Shown one piece after another: positions 17,790-26,802 of a stretch of DNA of 64,000 nt. Where the stretch lies: contig CAYSKJ010000001.1 of NCBI GenBank assembly GCA_964431655.1, positions 1 to 64,000 of the forward strand, read 5' to 3'. Positions within the stretch are counted from its first letter, which is position 1, and each line of letters begins with the position of its first letter. The notes beneath the pieces were generated by a model. It saw only the letters and a program-made list of their open reading frames with translations. It was not told the DNA's origin and did no database searches. Origin of the DNA: CAYMEV01 sp964431655 [NCBI: uncultured bacterium] (GTDB lineage Bacteria > CAYMEV01). The position numbers were made by a program, and so were the translations under genes.

Positions 17790-18546
17790 AAAGGTTGATC
17801 AGGTCTTTGTCATTCTCAGCAATAAATTTTAAAGTAGGATCAAATTTTACTGCATCCTTAAGGCTTTTTATGGCGTTTTTTGCATCGTTTTCTTTCGCAT
17901 AGGCACAGGCCAGGCAGTAAAGGTTATAGGAATTATGAGGTTCTGTCTTTGCAATTGCCCTGAAAACCCTGAGAGCCTCCTTGGGACTGCCTATCTGAAG
18001 GTATATTATGCCTTCAGTTATCTTGGATTCAATATCCCTTGCTGTTGAATCAGGCTTTTCAAGGTCTGACAGGTAATTATAGTAGGATTTTGCCTTACAG
18101 CATATATCTATTTCAGAGCTGAAACTGGTAAATATCTCAAGAAAAAGATCTTTTACCGCTTTTCTTTGAGGTTCAAGAGGTTTTTGCTTATCTATCTGAT
18201 GAAACTTCCTGATGGCATTCTCATATAGCTCAATGGCTTTTACCCTGTGGGCTATGTCAGCTTTTGTCCTGGTATCCAGCATAATATTACTGGCTTGTCT
18301 GGTTTTGGAAGATTTTTGGGATGTTTTTCCCTCTGAAACCGGTTTCGCTGGTTTTTCATCAGGTACTGAAACCTTATCCAGCCTGTCCGGGGAGGAAGCA
18401 TAAGAAAGCTTCAGCCTTTTCAGTTTGTTAGTGACAGCACTGACGGTTATTCCAAGATGCCTGGCTATGTCAGGAACAGTCATCTTAAAGTGATTCTGCT
18501 TTAAGAATTCAATATCCAGATCAGTCCATTTCTTTCTGTTACTCAA
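17746..18546 (-). CDS. HTH (SANT/Myb-like) and TPR fusion protein
   Basis: A 266-residue protein not assigned to a named family. Residues 5-48 form a helix-turn-helix with Trp and Leu positions as in SANT/Myb or GcrA-type domains (WTDLDIEFLKQN, VPDIARHLGITVSAVTNKLKRL). A Lys/Ser/Pro-rich linker covers about 50-90. Residues about 95-260 are helical with TPR-like repeats (GIIYLQIGSPKEALRVFRA, CLACAYAKENDAKNAIKSL). The start is TTG, 7 bases after AAGGGGTGA. A good promoter lies upstream. The combination suggests a DNA-binding regulator or adaptor read by protein contacts. Its gene overlaps folC by 44 bases. Function is unknown. Confidence 0.65.
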   Translation of the reverse strand: MSNRKKWTDLDIEFLKQNHFKMTVPDIARHLGITVSAVTNKLKRLKLSYASSPDRLDKVSVPDEKPAKPVSEGKTSQKSSKTRQASNIMLDTRTKADIAHRVKAIELYENAIRKFHQIDKQKPLEPQRKAVKDLFLEIFTSFSSEIDICCKAKSYYNYLSDLEKPDSTARDIESKITEGIIYLQIGSPKEALRVFRAIAKTEPHNSYNLYCLACAYAKENDAKNAIKSLKDAVKFDPTLKFIAENDKDLINLYENQEFSKILGTKF

Positions 18547-18604
18547 TGTAAATCACCCCTTGTTTCAATGTATATTTGTATTATGAGCCTCTAAAATTAG
18601 ATGT

Positions 18605-18632
18605 ATATTATAAGCATTAGGCTTCTTGTCAA
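18605..18632 (-). promoter_or_regulatory. Sigma-70 type promoter for the HTH-TPR/folC unit
   Basis: On the minus strand TTGACA (18632-18627), a 16-bp spacer and TAATAT (18610-18605). It lies in the intergenic region divergent from dprA and points at the TTG start at 18546. Confidence 0.6.
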
Positions 18633-18676
18633 GGATTTAATTTTATATGATTTTTTTTTTGCCATTTTGATACTAT

Positions 18677-19801
18677 TTGTATATAGATTCACTAATGGAT
18701 GACATCAGAAGAAATGCTCTAATTATCTTTAATCAGGTCATATCACCGGATAAACTGCTTTCCCTCGTTAATGATGAAGAATACCTGTGCAGGGTGTATG
18801 ACTGGGTTTGCAGGTCGGATATTGGCAGGCTTGGGAATATACTGCCAAACCCCGGCAGGCATAAAGATCAGCTCAGCCTGGATTTCCTGCATACTCAGCT
18901 GGAAAAGGCTGAGAAGAACAGCATCAGAATTATCACCTGCCTGGATGATGAATACCCGGAAAGACTGAAAAATATCTACCAGCCCCCGCCCGTGGTCTAT
19001 ATAAGAAACAGCCTTATTAAAAGCCCGTCCCTGGGGGTCGTGGGCACCAGAAAAGCCACACCTTACGGGAAAAATGCTGTCAGCCATATTATTCCCGGGC
19101 TGGTTTCGCAGGGTGTATCCATAATCAGCGGGATGGCTTACGGCATAGATTACTATGCCCACAGGGTATGCCTTGAGAATGGCGGGTATACTGCAGCTGT
19201 CCTGGGGACAGGGATGGACATAGTATATCCATCCCAGAATCAGGCTCTATACGACATGATAATAAAGCAAAACAGCTGTCTTGTATCTGAATACCCCCTG
19301 GGCTATACTCCCACCAGATATAGCTTTCTTCAGCGAAACAGGATCATAAGCGGTCTTTCGGACGGCATACTGGTTGTAGAAAGCAAGGAAAGGGGAGGAG
19401 CTCTGTCCACTGCTAATTTTGCCCTGGAGCAGGGCAAAGATGTTTTCAGCATCCCTGGGTCAATATTTTCCCTTCAGTCGGCGGGATGCAATAATCTCAT
19501 AAAACAGGGTGCTGTCCCTGTCACAGATCATGAGGACATACTCTTTGCCATGAGAAATAATATTAATATTCAGGAAGCATTTAAAGAAACAAAGAAAGAA
19601 ACCAGGAGTATAACAGAAGAAGAGGCCTTGGTCCTGGAGCTTATGGATATGGGCATTACAGGTTTTGAAAGTCTTATGGACAGGCTGAGTTTTGACATAG
19701 GATACCTGTATAATTTATTGTTTGATTTAGAGAGAAAAGGGTATATAAGAAGGGAAGCAGGGAACAGGTATCTCAGAATTATCTGCAAAGGAGACAATTG
19801 A
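18677..19801 (+). CDS. dprA: DNA processing protein A (DprA/Smf)
   Basis: A 374-residue protein that loads RecA on incoming single-stranded DNA in natural transformation. The Rossmann-like core (about 113-300) carries GVVGTRKATPYG, ISGMAYGIDYYAHR, AAVLGTGMDIVYP, FLQRNRIISGLSDGILVVES and the GCNNLIKQGA ending. A C-terminal winged helix (about 310-370) is typical of longer DprA. The start given is TTG; an in-frame ATG at 18695 would remove six residues and is equally possible since neither has a clear ribosome binding site. The stop is immediately followed by the smg start, and topA comes next, the conserved smf-smg-topA order. Confidence 0.92.
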   Translation: MYIDSLMDDIRRNALIIFNQVISPDKLLSLVNDEEYLCRVYDWVCRSDIGRLGNILPNPGRHKDQLSLDFLHTQLEKAEKNSIRIITCLDDEYPERLKNIYQPPPVVYIRNSLIKSPSLGVVGTRKATPYGKNAVSHIIPGLVSQGVSIISGMAYGIDYYAHRVCLENGGYTAAVLGTGMDIVYPSQNQALYDMIIKQNSCLVSEYPLGYTPTRYSFLQRNRIISGLSDGILVVESKERGGALSTANFALEQGKDVFSIPGSIFSLQSAGCNNLIKQGAVPVTDHEDILFAMRNNINIQEAFKETKKETRSITEEEALVLELMDMGITGFESLMDRLSFDIGYLYNLLFDLERKGYIRREAGNRYLRIICKGDN

Positions 19802-20290
19802 ATGGCAAACAGCGATTTCTTAAAGCTTTTGGGGCTTATAATAGATAAGCTTTCAGAAGAGAATGATATTGATATTGATTTAAATGAAGAATTATTTAAA
19901 TATCTGGAATCCAACGGTTATGAAAATGCGGACATAGACAAGGCATTCAAGCTTGTAAAGAGACTGATGAATATTGGAAGGGAGGAGAAGGAAAAATTCT
20001 TCATCTCTGAAGACCAGGGTTTTGGAATAAGGATCTATACTCCTGAGGAAACCTTCCTTTACAATCATGGCGTACTTAAAAGACTGTTCTATTTAAGGGA
20101 TATCTATTTTATAGAGGACGAGGTTATTGAAGAGATAATAGATATTCTTCTGGGTCTCAGCGTCGATGATGAGATAATAAGCGAGGATTTTATAGATTCA
20201 CTCCTAAATACCATATTCCTGGATAATAACTCCTTTGACAGAATTGCCGGCATTTCATCCAGCAGGAAAAGACCGGATACTGTTCATTAA
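19802..20290 (+). CDS. smg: Smg family protein (DUF494)
   Basis: A 162-residue acidic helical protein. It begins directly after the dprA TGA with no gap and is followed by topA after 11 bases. The position between dprA and topA is the classic place of smg (DUF494) in proteobacteria. Length is close to that of E. coli Smg (157), and the residue pattern includes the C-terminal EEVIDILLGLSVDDEIISEDF. Its biochemical role is not established. Assignment rests mainly on synteny plus length and acidic helical character; sequence signatures alone would give lower certainty. Confidence 0.75.
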   Translation: MANSDFLKLLGLIIDKLSEENDIDIDLNEELFKYLESNGYENADIDKAFKLVKRLMNIGREEKEKFFISEDQGFGIRIYTPEETFLYNHGVLKRLFYLRDIYFIEDEVIEEIIDILLGLSVDDEIISEDFIDSLLNTIFLDNNSFDRIAGISSSRKRPDTVH

Positions 20291-20301
20291 GAAAGCTTTA
20301 T

Positions 20302-22692
20302 ATGTCAAAATTAGTTATTGTTGAATCCCCCAAAAAAGCCAAAACCATATCAGGGAAGCTGGATGACAGCTTTAAGGTTGTATCAACCAAAGGGCATATA
20401 AAGGATCTTCCCAAAAAACGCATCGGAATTGATGTTGAACACAATTTTGAATGTGAATGGGTTACGGTTCCGGGCAAGGAAAAACTCATAAAAGAGATAA
20501 TCCAGCTGGCAGAAAAGTCAGACCAGATACTGCTCGCTTCTGACCCTGACAGGGAAGGAGAGGCGATAGCCTATCATATCCATGAACTCCTTAAAGAAAA
20601 AAATGCGAATATCAAGAGAATAGTATTCAATGAAATAACACAAAACGCCATAATCAACGCAATAAAATCGCCAAGGGACATTGATTGGCACCTCTTTGAA
20701 TCTCAAAAAGCCAGGAGGATACTGGACAGGCTTGTGGGCTTTCTGCTGAGCCCCCTCCTTATATACTTCCTTAAGAGGAACCTGAGCGCGGGAAGGGTCC
20801 AGTCCATCGCCCTTAAGCTTATTGTTGATCAGGAGAAAGCTATTCTGGCATTCATCCCCGAAGAATACTGGAGAGTTTATGGTATTTTCACCCATGATAA
20901 TCATGATATCGAGCTTGAACTGAAAAAGATTGACGGTAAAAAGCCTGATATTACCAATGGGGATTCTGCAGGCAAGATAGAAATAGAGCTGAAAAAATCA
21001 AAATACATGGTTGCTGATGTATTGAATGATCATGTAAATAAGACGCCCCCTGATCCCTTTAAAACCAGCACTCTTCAGCAGGAAGCCAATATAAGGCTTG
21101 GTTTCAGCGGTAAAAAGACCATGATGATAGCCCAGGGACTTTATGAGGGCAAGAATATAGGAAAAGAGGAAGCAGGGCTTATAACATATATGAGAACTGA
21201 CTCAGTCAGGGTGTCCGAAGAGGCAAAGACAGCTACCCGGGCCTTTATCCTCAATGAGCTGGGTCTTGATATTGCTTCCCGGGACAGAGCTGCCGGCAGG
21301 GCCAAAGCAGGAGATATAAAGATACAGGATGCCCACGAGGCTATAAGGCCTGCAGATCCTGCCCTGACCCCCCAGAGCATTGCAAAATACCTCGGACGAG
21401 ATGAATTTAAGCTTTATGACCTTATATGGAGAAGATATATCGCGTCCTTCCTGAAAAATGCTGTCTATAAAAGGCTTTCTGTTCATATAAAAGGGGACGA
21501 CCGGTTCCTCTTCGAAGCTGATTTCCTTAAGCTGGATCAGGAGGGTTTCCTTAAAATCTACAAGCCAGTCAGCATGGTCAGGACAGTGGAATCCATGCCT
21601 GAGATTAAAAAAGGGGACAGGGTAAGTCTGAAAGATATAAGACCTGAACAGCACTTTACAGAACCCCCCAAAAGATTCTCCGAAGCGACACTTATCAAAG
21701 CACTGGAGAAGCAGGGAATAGGAAGACCCTCAACTTATGCCACCATACTGGATACACTTAAAAAGAGGGATTATATAAGACTTGAAAAAAAGACCATATA
21801 TCCGCTCCCCATAGGCGTTTTTGTTACAGGCATTCTTGATTGCTTTTTCAAAAGCATTATTAATGTGCATTTTACTGCAGAGATGGAGGAAAAGCTGGAC
21901 GCTGTGGAACAGGGCAGAGATGACTGGGTTGAGATGATCAGGAATTATTACAGACTGCTGCATAAGAGTGTCAATACAGCAAAAAAGGAGATGTCAAAGG
22001 GACTTCGCACAGAGGTTGAGTGCCCGGTATGCGGTTCAGGAATGACTGTGAGGTTCAGCAGCAAGGGTGAATATCTTGCCTGCAGCAATTATCCTGCCTG
22101 TACTGCCAAAAGAAAACTGGGTTTTGATGATAAGTTCAATCCTGCGATAGAGGATGAAAAGGAGCATAACCATAAATGCCCCTCCTGCGGTAAAAAGCTT
22201 TTGCTTAAAAAAGGCAGGTATGGTGAATTCTATGGCTGTGAGGGATATCCCGAATGCAAATATACTGAACCCCTGGAAAAAGAGCCGAAACCGGGCTTGA
22301 CACTGGATATGCTTCCTGACAGCCGAAAGCTGTGCAGTCTCTGTAATTCAGAGCTGAAGATCGCAGGAGGGCCTTATTCCAATTATATGCTCTGTCAGAA
22401 CCCTGAATGCAGGGCCAAGTCCCCGGTCAGGACCGGTATACCCTGCCCTGATGAAAAATGCGGGGGGGAGCTTGTTGAAAGGCACAAGCAGAACAGGCCC
22501 TATTATGCATGTTCAAACTATCCTAAATGCCGGATCACTGTGCCCTTCCGGCCTGTTGCCAGAAAATGCCCGGAATGCGGGTATAAGGTAATGTATCTGA
22601 CGGAGTCCAGGACAAGGACTTCGGTTATCTGCGCCAACAGGGAGTGTAAATACAGGGAAATTACAAATAAAAACGGTGATTCTAGTAAATAA
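20302..22692 (+). CDS. topA: DNA topoisomerase I
   Basis: A 796-residue type IA topoisomerase that relaxes negative supercoils. The TOPRIM domain starts VIVESPKKAKTI and contains SDPDREGEAIAYH; the active site Tyr is Tyr296 in LITYMRTDSVRVS. Domain signatures NLSAGRVQSIALKL and EATLIKALEKQGIGRPSTYA are present. The C-terminus (from about 575) has five Cys4 zinc ribbons (CPVCGSGM, CPSCGKKL, CSLCNSEL, CPDEKCGG, CPECGYKV), more than the usual three. The end overlaps rng, transcribed the other way, by 11 bases. It lies third in dprA-smg-topA. Confidence 0.95.
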   Translation: MSKLVIVESPKKAKTISGKLDDSFKVVSTKGHIKDLPKKRIGIDVEHNFECEWVTVPGKEKLIKEIIQLAEKSDQILLASDPDREGEAIAYHIHELLKEKNANIKRIVFNEITQNAIINAIKSPRDIDWHLFESQKARRILDRLVGFLLSPLLIYFLKRNLSAGRVQSIALKLIVDQEKAILAFIPEEYWRVYGIFTHDNHDIELELKKIDGKKPDITNGDSAGKIEIELKKSKYMVADVLNDHVNKTPPDPFKTSTLQQEANIRLGFSGKKTMMIAQGLYEGKNIGKEEAGLITYMRTDSVRVSEEAKTATRAFILNELGLDIASRDRAAGRAKAGDIKIQDAHEAIRPADPALTPQSIAKYLGRDEFKLYDLIWRRYIASFLKNAVYKRLSVHIKGDDRFLFEADFLKLDQEGFLKIYKPVSMVRTVESMPEIKKGDRVSLKDIRPEQHFTEPPKRFSEATLIKALEKQGIGRPSTYATILDTLKKRDYIRLEKKTIYPLPIGVFVTGILDCFFKSIINVHFTAEMEEKLDAVEQGRDDWVEMIRNYYRLLHKSVNTAKKEMSKGLRTEVECPVCGSGMTVRFSSKGEYLACSNYPACTAKRKLGFDDKFNPAIEDEKEHNHKCPSCGKKLLLKKGRYGEFYGCEGYPECKYTEPLEKEPKPGLTLDMLPDSRKLCSLCNSELKIAGGPYSNYMLCQNPECRAKSPVRTGIPCPDEKCGGELVERHKQNRPYYACSNYPKCRITVPFRPVARKCPECGYKVMYLTESRTRTSVICANRECKYREITNKNGDSSK

Positions 22693-24178
22693 TGTCAAAG
22701 TTACCCTGATGCAGGTTTGGGTCAAGGCGTATTGACAGATTGGGATGATTGCTCCCGAAAATATCATTCAGTATCAGATCCCTGTTCTTATAGAAATCCT
22801 GGGCTATATCCGGATGTATCCTAAGGGTAAATTCCTGGTTTTTTATCTTTCTGAGGTTCATGGAGATTTCTTTGTGGATTTCGGATAGAACCGTCATACT
22901 GTTCTTTATCGTTCCCTTCCCCTGGCAGTAGGGGCAGGTTCTGGTCATCAGCTTTTCCAGACTGATTTTAACCCTCTTACGGGTCATTTCTATAAGCCCC
23001 AGCTTACTAATCTGAAGTATGGTAGTCTTGGCCCTGTCATTCTTGAGTTCATTTTCAAGGGTTGAGAAAATGAGCTCCCTGTTTTCCACCTCTTCCATAT
23101 CTATAAAATCAATAATTATAATACCCCCCAGGTTTCTAAGCCTTACCTGCCTGACTATTTCCCTGCATGCCTCTATATTGGTCCTTACTATGGTTTCCTC
23201 CAGTGATTTACTGCCGAGGTATTTTCCTGTATTAACATCAATGGAAACCAGTGCCTCTGTCTGGTCAATAACTATATACCCTCCTGATTTCAGCCATACC
23301 TTCCTTTTTAGTGCCTTTACCACTTCGGTTTCTATATTAAACTTGTCAAAGATAGGGGTGCTTGATGAGTAAAGCTTGACCCTGTCTGTAAGGTGAGGGA
23401 AAAATTTGTTAACGAAATCGAGAAGTTCTGTATAGTCGTTCTGGTTGTCAAGTATGAAGGAGGATATGTCCGAAGTGAAGACATCCCTTGCCAGCCTCTG
23501 GATAATCCCCAGGTCTTTATGAAGCAGGCTGGGGGCTGAAACCTTGTCATACCTTTCTTTTACTTCAGTCCAAAGCTTCTGAAGAATTATCATATCCCCC
23601 TTCAAATCTCCCTCTTCATGGCCTTCGCATGCTGTCCGGAGGATATATCCGCCTTTGCTGTCATGTATCCTGTCCATAATATCACGAAGGCGCTTGCGCT
23701 CCTGTTCCGAAGATATCCGTCTGGATATCCCGATATGCTGTATAGTAGGCATATAAACCACATATCTGCCCGGAAAGGACACATGGGAAGTCACTCTCGG
23801 TCCCTTGGTCCCAATGGCTTCTTTGAGTACGTGGACAAGGATCTCCTGCCCCTCGATAAGGAGGTCATCAATATTGCTGTTCGGTTTCCTGTCGTCATTA
23901 GCCTCTTCAATGTCCTGTTCTTCTTCTTCCCCTGAATCAAGGGTTTCCGGAAAATAATGTACATCATCCACATAAAGGAAGGCGTCTTTGCCTATGCCTA
24001 TGTCTACAAAGGCAGCTTCCATGCCGGGAAGCACCCGGGTGACCTTACCTTTGTATATATTGCCGGCAAGACGTGTCTGGCTTTTCCTTTCAATGTAGAG
24101 CTCGCACAGCTGACCGTCTTCCAGAAGGGCAACCCTGGTCTCAAAGGGATTTGTTGATGCAATAAGTTCTTTATACAT
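22682..24178 (-). CDS. rng: Ribonuclease G/E
   Basis: A 498-residue endoribonuclease of the RNase E/G family, which processes 16S rRNA and mRNA. An S1 domain lies at about 37-120 (GNIYKGKVTRVLPGMEAAFVDIG). The catalytic core has VSIDVNTGKYLG and IIIDFIDMEEVENR, carrying the metal-binding Asp residues, and the Zn-link motif TCPYCQGKG. Length is right for RNase G; there is no long C-terminal degradosome scaffold as in RNase E. Residues 77-90 are a short acidic insert (GEEEEQDIEE) in the S1 domain. The end of the gene overlaps topA by 11 bases. Confidence 0.92.
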   Translation of the reverse strand: MYKELIASTNPFETRVALLEDGQLCELYIERKSQTRLAGNIYKGKVTRVLPGMEAAFVDIGIGKDAFLYVDDVHYFPETLDSGEEEEQDIEEANDDRKPNSNIDDLLIEGQEILVHVLKEAIGTKGPRVTSHVSFPGRYVVYMPTIQHIGISRRISSEQERKRLRDIMDRIHDSKGGYILRTACEGHEEGDLKGDMIILQKLWTEVKERYDKVSAPSLLHKDLGIIQRLARDVFTSDISSFILDNQNDYTELLDFVNKFFPHLTDRVKLYSSSTPIFDKFNIETEVVKALKRKVWLKSGGYIVIDQTEALVSIDVNTGKYLGSKSLEETIVRTNIEACREIVRQVRLRNLGGIIIIDFIDMEEVENRELIFSTLENELKNDRAKTTILQISKLGLIEMTRKRVKISLEKLMTRTCPYCQGKGTIKNSMTVLSEIHKEISMNLRKIKNQEFTLRIHPDIAQDFYKNRDLILNDIFGSNHPNLSIRLDPNLHQGNFDIIY

Positions 24179-24261
24179 TGTTATTTTTTAAAGTTTTTAT
24201 ACTACTTTATACAATATCCGTTTAATTTAGGTTTCAATAAAAGTTAATAAATAATCATGGG

Positions 24262-25188
24262 TTAGTTCTCATAAGCAAAAAAGGAGTTCGGCCTTCCATA
24301 GGTGTGTTTACGGCAAAGGTAGAGGTAATACAGGTAGCAATGGGGCTGATTTCTCACCCTGGATTCAAGAATCCCTGCATATCTTTGAAGGACTGCACCC
24401 ATGAAATCCTCTTTTGTTAATCCTTCGGTACCGCAGTTTAAAGGGGGTGTAAAGCATATTTTAATCCTGTCTCCCTGTCTTACAGGGAAAACCGGTATTA
24501 TGGATGCTCCCGTGATAAAGGCAAGCTTAAGGGGTCCCTCTGAAAAATATGCATCTTTGCCGAGGAATTTTGCTTTAATGAATTTTCTCCCTGCTCTGCC
24601 GTCTGCTGCTATGCCTACGGTATGGCCCCGCCTCAGATAAGCCAGGGCCTGGCGAAGTCCTGTTTCATGGCTGATGAAATCAGCTCCGGTCCTTTCAAAA
24701 AGCCTGTCTTTAATACGCAGTATTTTTAGCTGAGCCTTGTCGGTTATATCGTTTTCTTTTACCAGGTCTGTGGGTGAAAGCCCCACCTGGTGGTAACCGG
24801 AAATAGAGCTCAGGGCAGGGATTATGCCAGCGTTCGGCCCGAAATGGGATATGAAGAGGATCTTTCCTTCGGGGCATTTTTCAAGGACCTCATGGTTTTC
24901 AAAGTCTGCAGTCCTTCTAAGTTTTGAGGGCTTTGAGAAATAAAAGATATCAGTTTCATTTAAAATATGCTCTATTATTGCCTTTTTTGCTGTGCCTTTT
25001 CCTGAAAGGCCTGTAAATTCAGCCTCACATTCGAGTTCTTTTATCCTTTTTCTGAAAACCACTGGCGCTATCGGGGACAGGCAATGTATAATTCTCCACA
25101 TTGCAGCAGGGGGTATTATAGGGGACAGTGGCCTGAAAAAGCCCCATATTAGAAATCTTGATATATTTCTGATAATTCTTGAAATCAT
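24262..25188 (-). CDS. LpxL/HtrB-like lysophospholipid acyltransferase
   Basis: A 308-residue membrane-associated acyltransferase resembling lipid A late acyltransferases. An N-terminal hydrophobic segment (about 10-40) serves as the anchor. The catalytic region is ILFISHFGPNAG (His115), followed by DLVKENDI and GHTVGIAADGRAG, then VFPVRQGDRIKI. LpxL-type enzymes use an H-x4-D/E dyad; here His115 is followed four residues later by Ala120, so the expected acid is missing unless Asn119 or another residue substitutes. Activity may be altered or lost. It is divergent from a potassium channel gene with only 30 bases between. Confidence 0.7.
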   Translation of the reverse strand: MISRIIRNISRFLIWGFFRPLSPIIPPAAMWRIIHCLSPIAPVVFRKRIKELECEAEFTGLSGKGTAKKAIIEHILNETDIFYFSKPSKLRRTADFENHEVLEKCPEGKILFISHFGPNAGIIPALSSISGYHQVGLSPTDLVKENDITDKAQLKILRIKDRLFERTGADFISHETGLRQALAYLRRGHTVGIAADGRAGRKFIKAKFLGKDAYFSEGPLKLAFITGASIIPVFPVRQGDRIKICFTPPLNCGTEGLTKEDFMGAVLQRYAGILESRVRNQPHCYLYYLYLCRKHTYGRPNSFFAYEN

Positions 25189-25206
25189 TGTGCTCTGAGA
25201 TATAAT
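25179..25206 (+). promoter_or_regulatory. Sigma-70 type promoter for the channel gene
   Basis: TTGAAA (25179-25184), a 16-bp spacer and a consensus TATAAT (25201-25206). The -35 lies inside the start of the divergent acyltransferase gene. Transcription would begin near 25213, only about six bases before the ATG at 25219, so the transcript would be almost leaderless. Confidence 0.6.
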
Positions 25207-25218
25207 AAGACCAAAAGA

Positions 25219-26007
25219 ATGATTAGCAAGGAAAAGATAAAATTCTACCTCTATGATGATAAAAGTACTGCAGGAAAGGCAGTTGACCTGTTTTTAATTA
25301 TTGTCAATATTATGGCGATTATCCATTATATTGTTGAGGTTGAAACAGTTGATCCCTCAAAACTGAAACTGCTTTTCATCCTTGAAATCATCTTTGTTTC
25401 AGTATTTATAGCAGAATATATGTTAAGGCTCCTGGTTGCGGAAAACAAAAGGAAGTTTGTTTTTTCTGTTTATTCATTCTTTGATATCCTGTCCATAATC
25501 CCTATTGCCTTCACAATCTACAAGATTGGATTTTTAAGGATACTCAGGGTTTTCAGGATACTTAGATTCCAGAAGTATCTTGAGAATGAGTATTTCTTTT
25601 TCGGCAGGATAAAGCCTTACCAGCTCCAGGTTATGAGGCTTATATTCATCATAATTACCATAGTCCTTATTTCAGCAGGATTTATTTACTCTATCGAGGG
25701 AAGGGAAGGCACAAACACATTAAAAAGCTTCCTTGATGCTGTCTACTTTACTGTGTCTACTGTTACAACAGTGGGATTCGGGGATTTTACGCCCTCAACC
25801 AATGCCGGTAAGCTGGTAACCATCGGAATAATATTAAGCGGTGTCTTACTGCTTCCCTACAGCCTGGGCAGGCTTATCAAGACAATCATTGAAACAAAAC
25901 CTGCTGAGGATGCCAAATCCGTGTGCAGTTTCTGCCACCATGCAAACCCTTCAGGGATTGATAAATGCGAAGTATGCCAGAAACCCCTTGAAAAGAATGA
26001 TATTTAG
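25219..26007 (+). CDS. Voltage-gated-type potassium channel with C-terminal zinc ribbon
   Basis: A 262-residue six-helix channel. S1-S4 span about 20-120; S4 carries regularly spaced Arg (R107, R110, R113, R116). The pore has the selectivity filter TVGFGD (184-189) inside TVSTVTTVGFGDFTPS, followed by the S6 helix (about 196-218). After S6 there is no RCK domain; instead a short Cys4 knuckle occurs (Cys236, 239, 250, 253). This predicts K+ transport across the inner membrane with a small cytoplasmic metal-binding module. The final 11 bases overlap the next gene's start. The zinc ribbon tail is unusual for such channels. Confidence 0.82.
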   Translation: MISKEKIKFYLYDDKSTAGKAVDLFLIIVNIMAIIHYIVEVETVDPSKLKLLFILEIIFVSVFIAEYMLRLLVAENKRKFVFSVYSFFDILSIIPIAFTIYKIGFLRILRVFRILRFQKYLENEYFFFGRIKPYQLQVMRLIFIIITIVLISAGFIYSIEGREGTNTLKSFLDAVYFTVSTVTTVGFGDFTPSTNAGKLVTIGIILSGVLLLPYSLGRLIKTIIETKPAEDAKSVCSFCHHANPSGIDKCEVCQKPLEKNDI

Positions 26008-26749
26008 AAAGCTGGCTGTAATCCTGCTTCTGCTTAGCCTTTTATCCCTTTATTTAACTCCTCTCATGCCCTTTGTGCTTTTTTTGTACCTTTTCTTTTT
26101 TGTTATTTATTTTTACAATATGATAAAAATCAACAGCAATGCCTTCGGGGAGATTATCTGCAGCATGCCTGGAGAAGGATGTAAGTCGGTTTATCTTACC
26201 TTTGACGACGGTCCGGATTTGACCAGTACACCTGCTATACTCAGCCTTCTGGAAAGGGAAAAGGTTCCTGCAACCTTCTTCCTTACAGGAAAAAAGGCTG
26301 AAAAAAACCGGGAAATAACCCGGGCTATAATATCAGCAGATCATGGCCTGGGCAACCACACCTATACACATAACAATTTTCTGACCCTGTCTTCAAAAAA
26401 GACGATATGCAGAGAAATCAGCATGACAAACAAGCTTCTGAGGGATGAATTCAATTATGAATGCAGGCTTTTCAGGCCCTGTGCGGGGCTGAAGGATATG
26501 TACATAATGGATTCAGCAAAAAAGCTGGGGATGAAGGTAATAGGCTGGAACAGAAGATCCCTGGATACCGTGAGCAGAAGCCCTCAAAGGGTATTCGGCA
26601 GGCTGGCAGACATCCATGCGAAAAACGGAGACATCCTTCTTCTGCATGACCGGCCCACAAAACTCAGCCTGGAGGATAAGCTCCTGGTAATAGGGATGGT
26701 GATTGAGTTCTACCGGGATAAAGGGTTTATTTTCCTGAAAATGGAATGA
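25997..26749 (+). CDS. Polysaccharide deacetylase (NodB homology)
   Basis: A 250-residue carbohydrate esterase family 4 protein. The start chosen is the ATG at 25997, overlapping the channel stop by 11 bases; the frame extends further upstream but only inside the channel gene. Two hydrophobic segments (about 5-40) anchor it in the membrane. The NodB domain has TFDDGPD (68-74) and the zinc-binding GNHTYTH (His121, His125), then GWNRRSLDT and the closing DILLLHDRP. Members remove N- or O-acetyl groups from peptidoglycan, poly-GlcNAc or related polymers. The substrate is unknown. Confidence 0.85.
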   Translation: MIFRKLAVILLLLSLLSLYLTPLMPFVLFLYLFFFVIYFYNMIKINSNAFGEIICSMPGEGCKSVYLTFDDGPDLTSTPAILSLLEREKVPATFFLTGKKAEKNREITRAIISADHGLGNHTYTHNNFLTLSSKKTICREISMTNKLLRDEFNYECRLFRPCAGLKDMYIMDSAKKLGMKVIGWNRRSLDTVSRSPQRVFGRLADIHAKNGDILLLHDRPTKLSLEDKLLVIGMVIEFYRDKGFIFLKME

Positions 26750-26780
26750 AAAAAGGCTCAGACCTGAAGGTCTGAGCCTT
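26747..26780 (-). terminator. Rho-independent terminator, mainly for the minus-strand gene
   Basis: A perfect 12-bp stem (26753-26764 with 26769-26780) and a 4-base loop. In the minus direction the stem is followed by a T run from 26754 down to 26749, ending the gene at 26803-27426. On the plus strand only two T follow, so it stops the deacetylase less well. Confidence 0.85.
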
Positions 26781-26802
26781 GAATCATAGCCCCAGGAATT
26801 TG

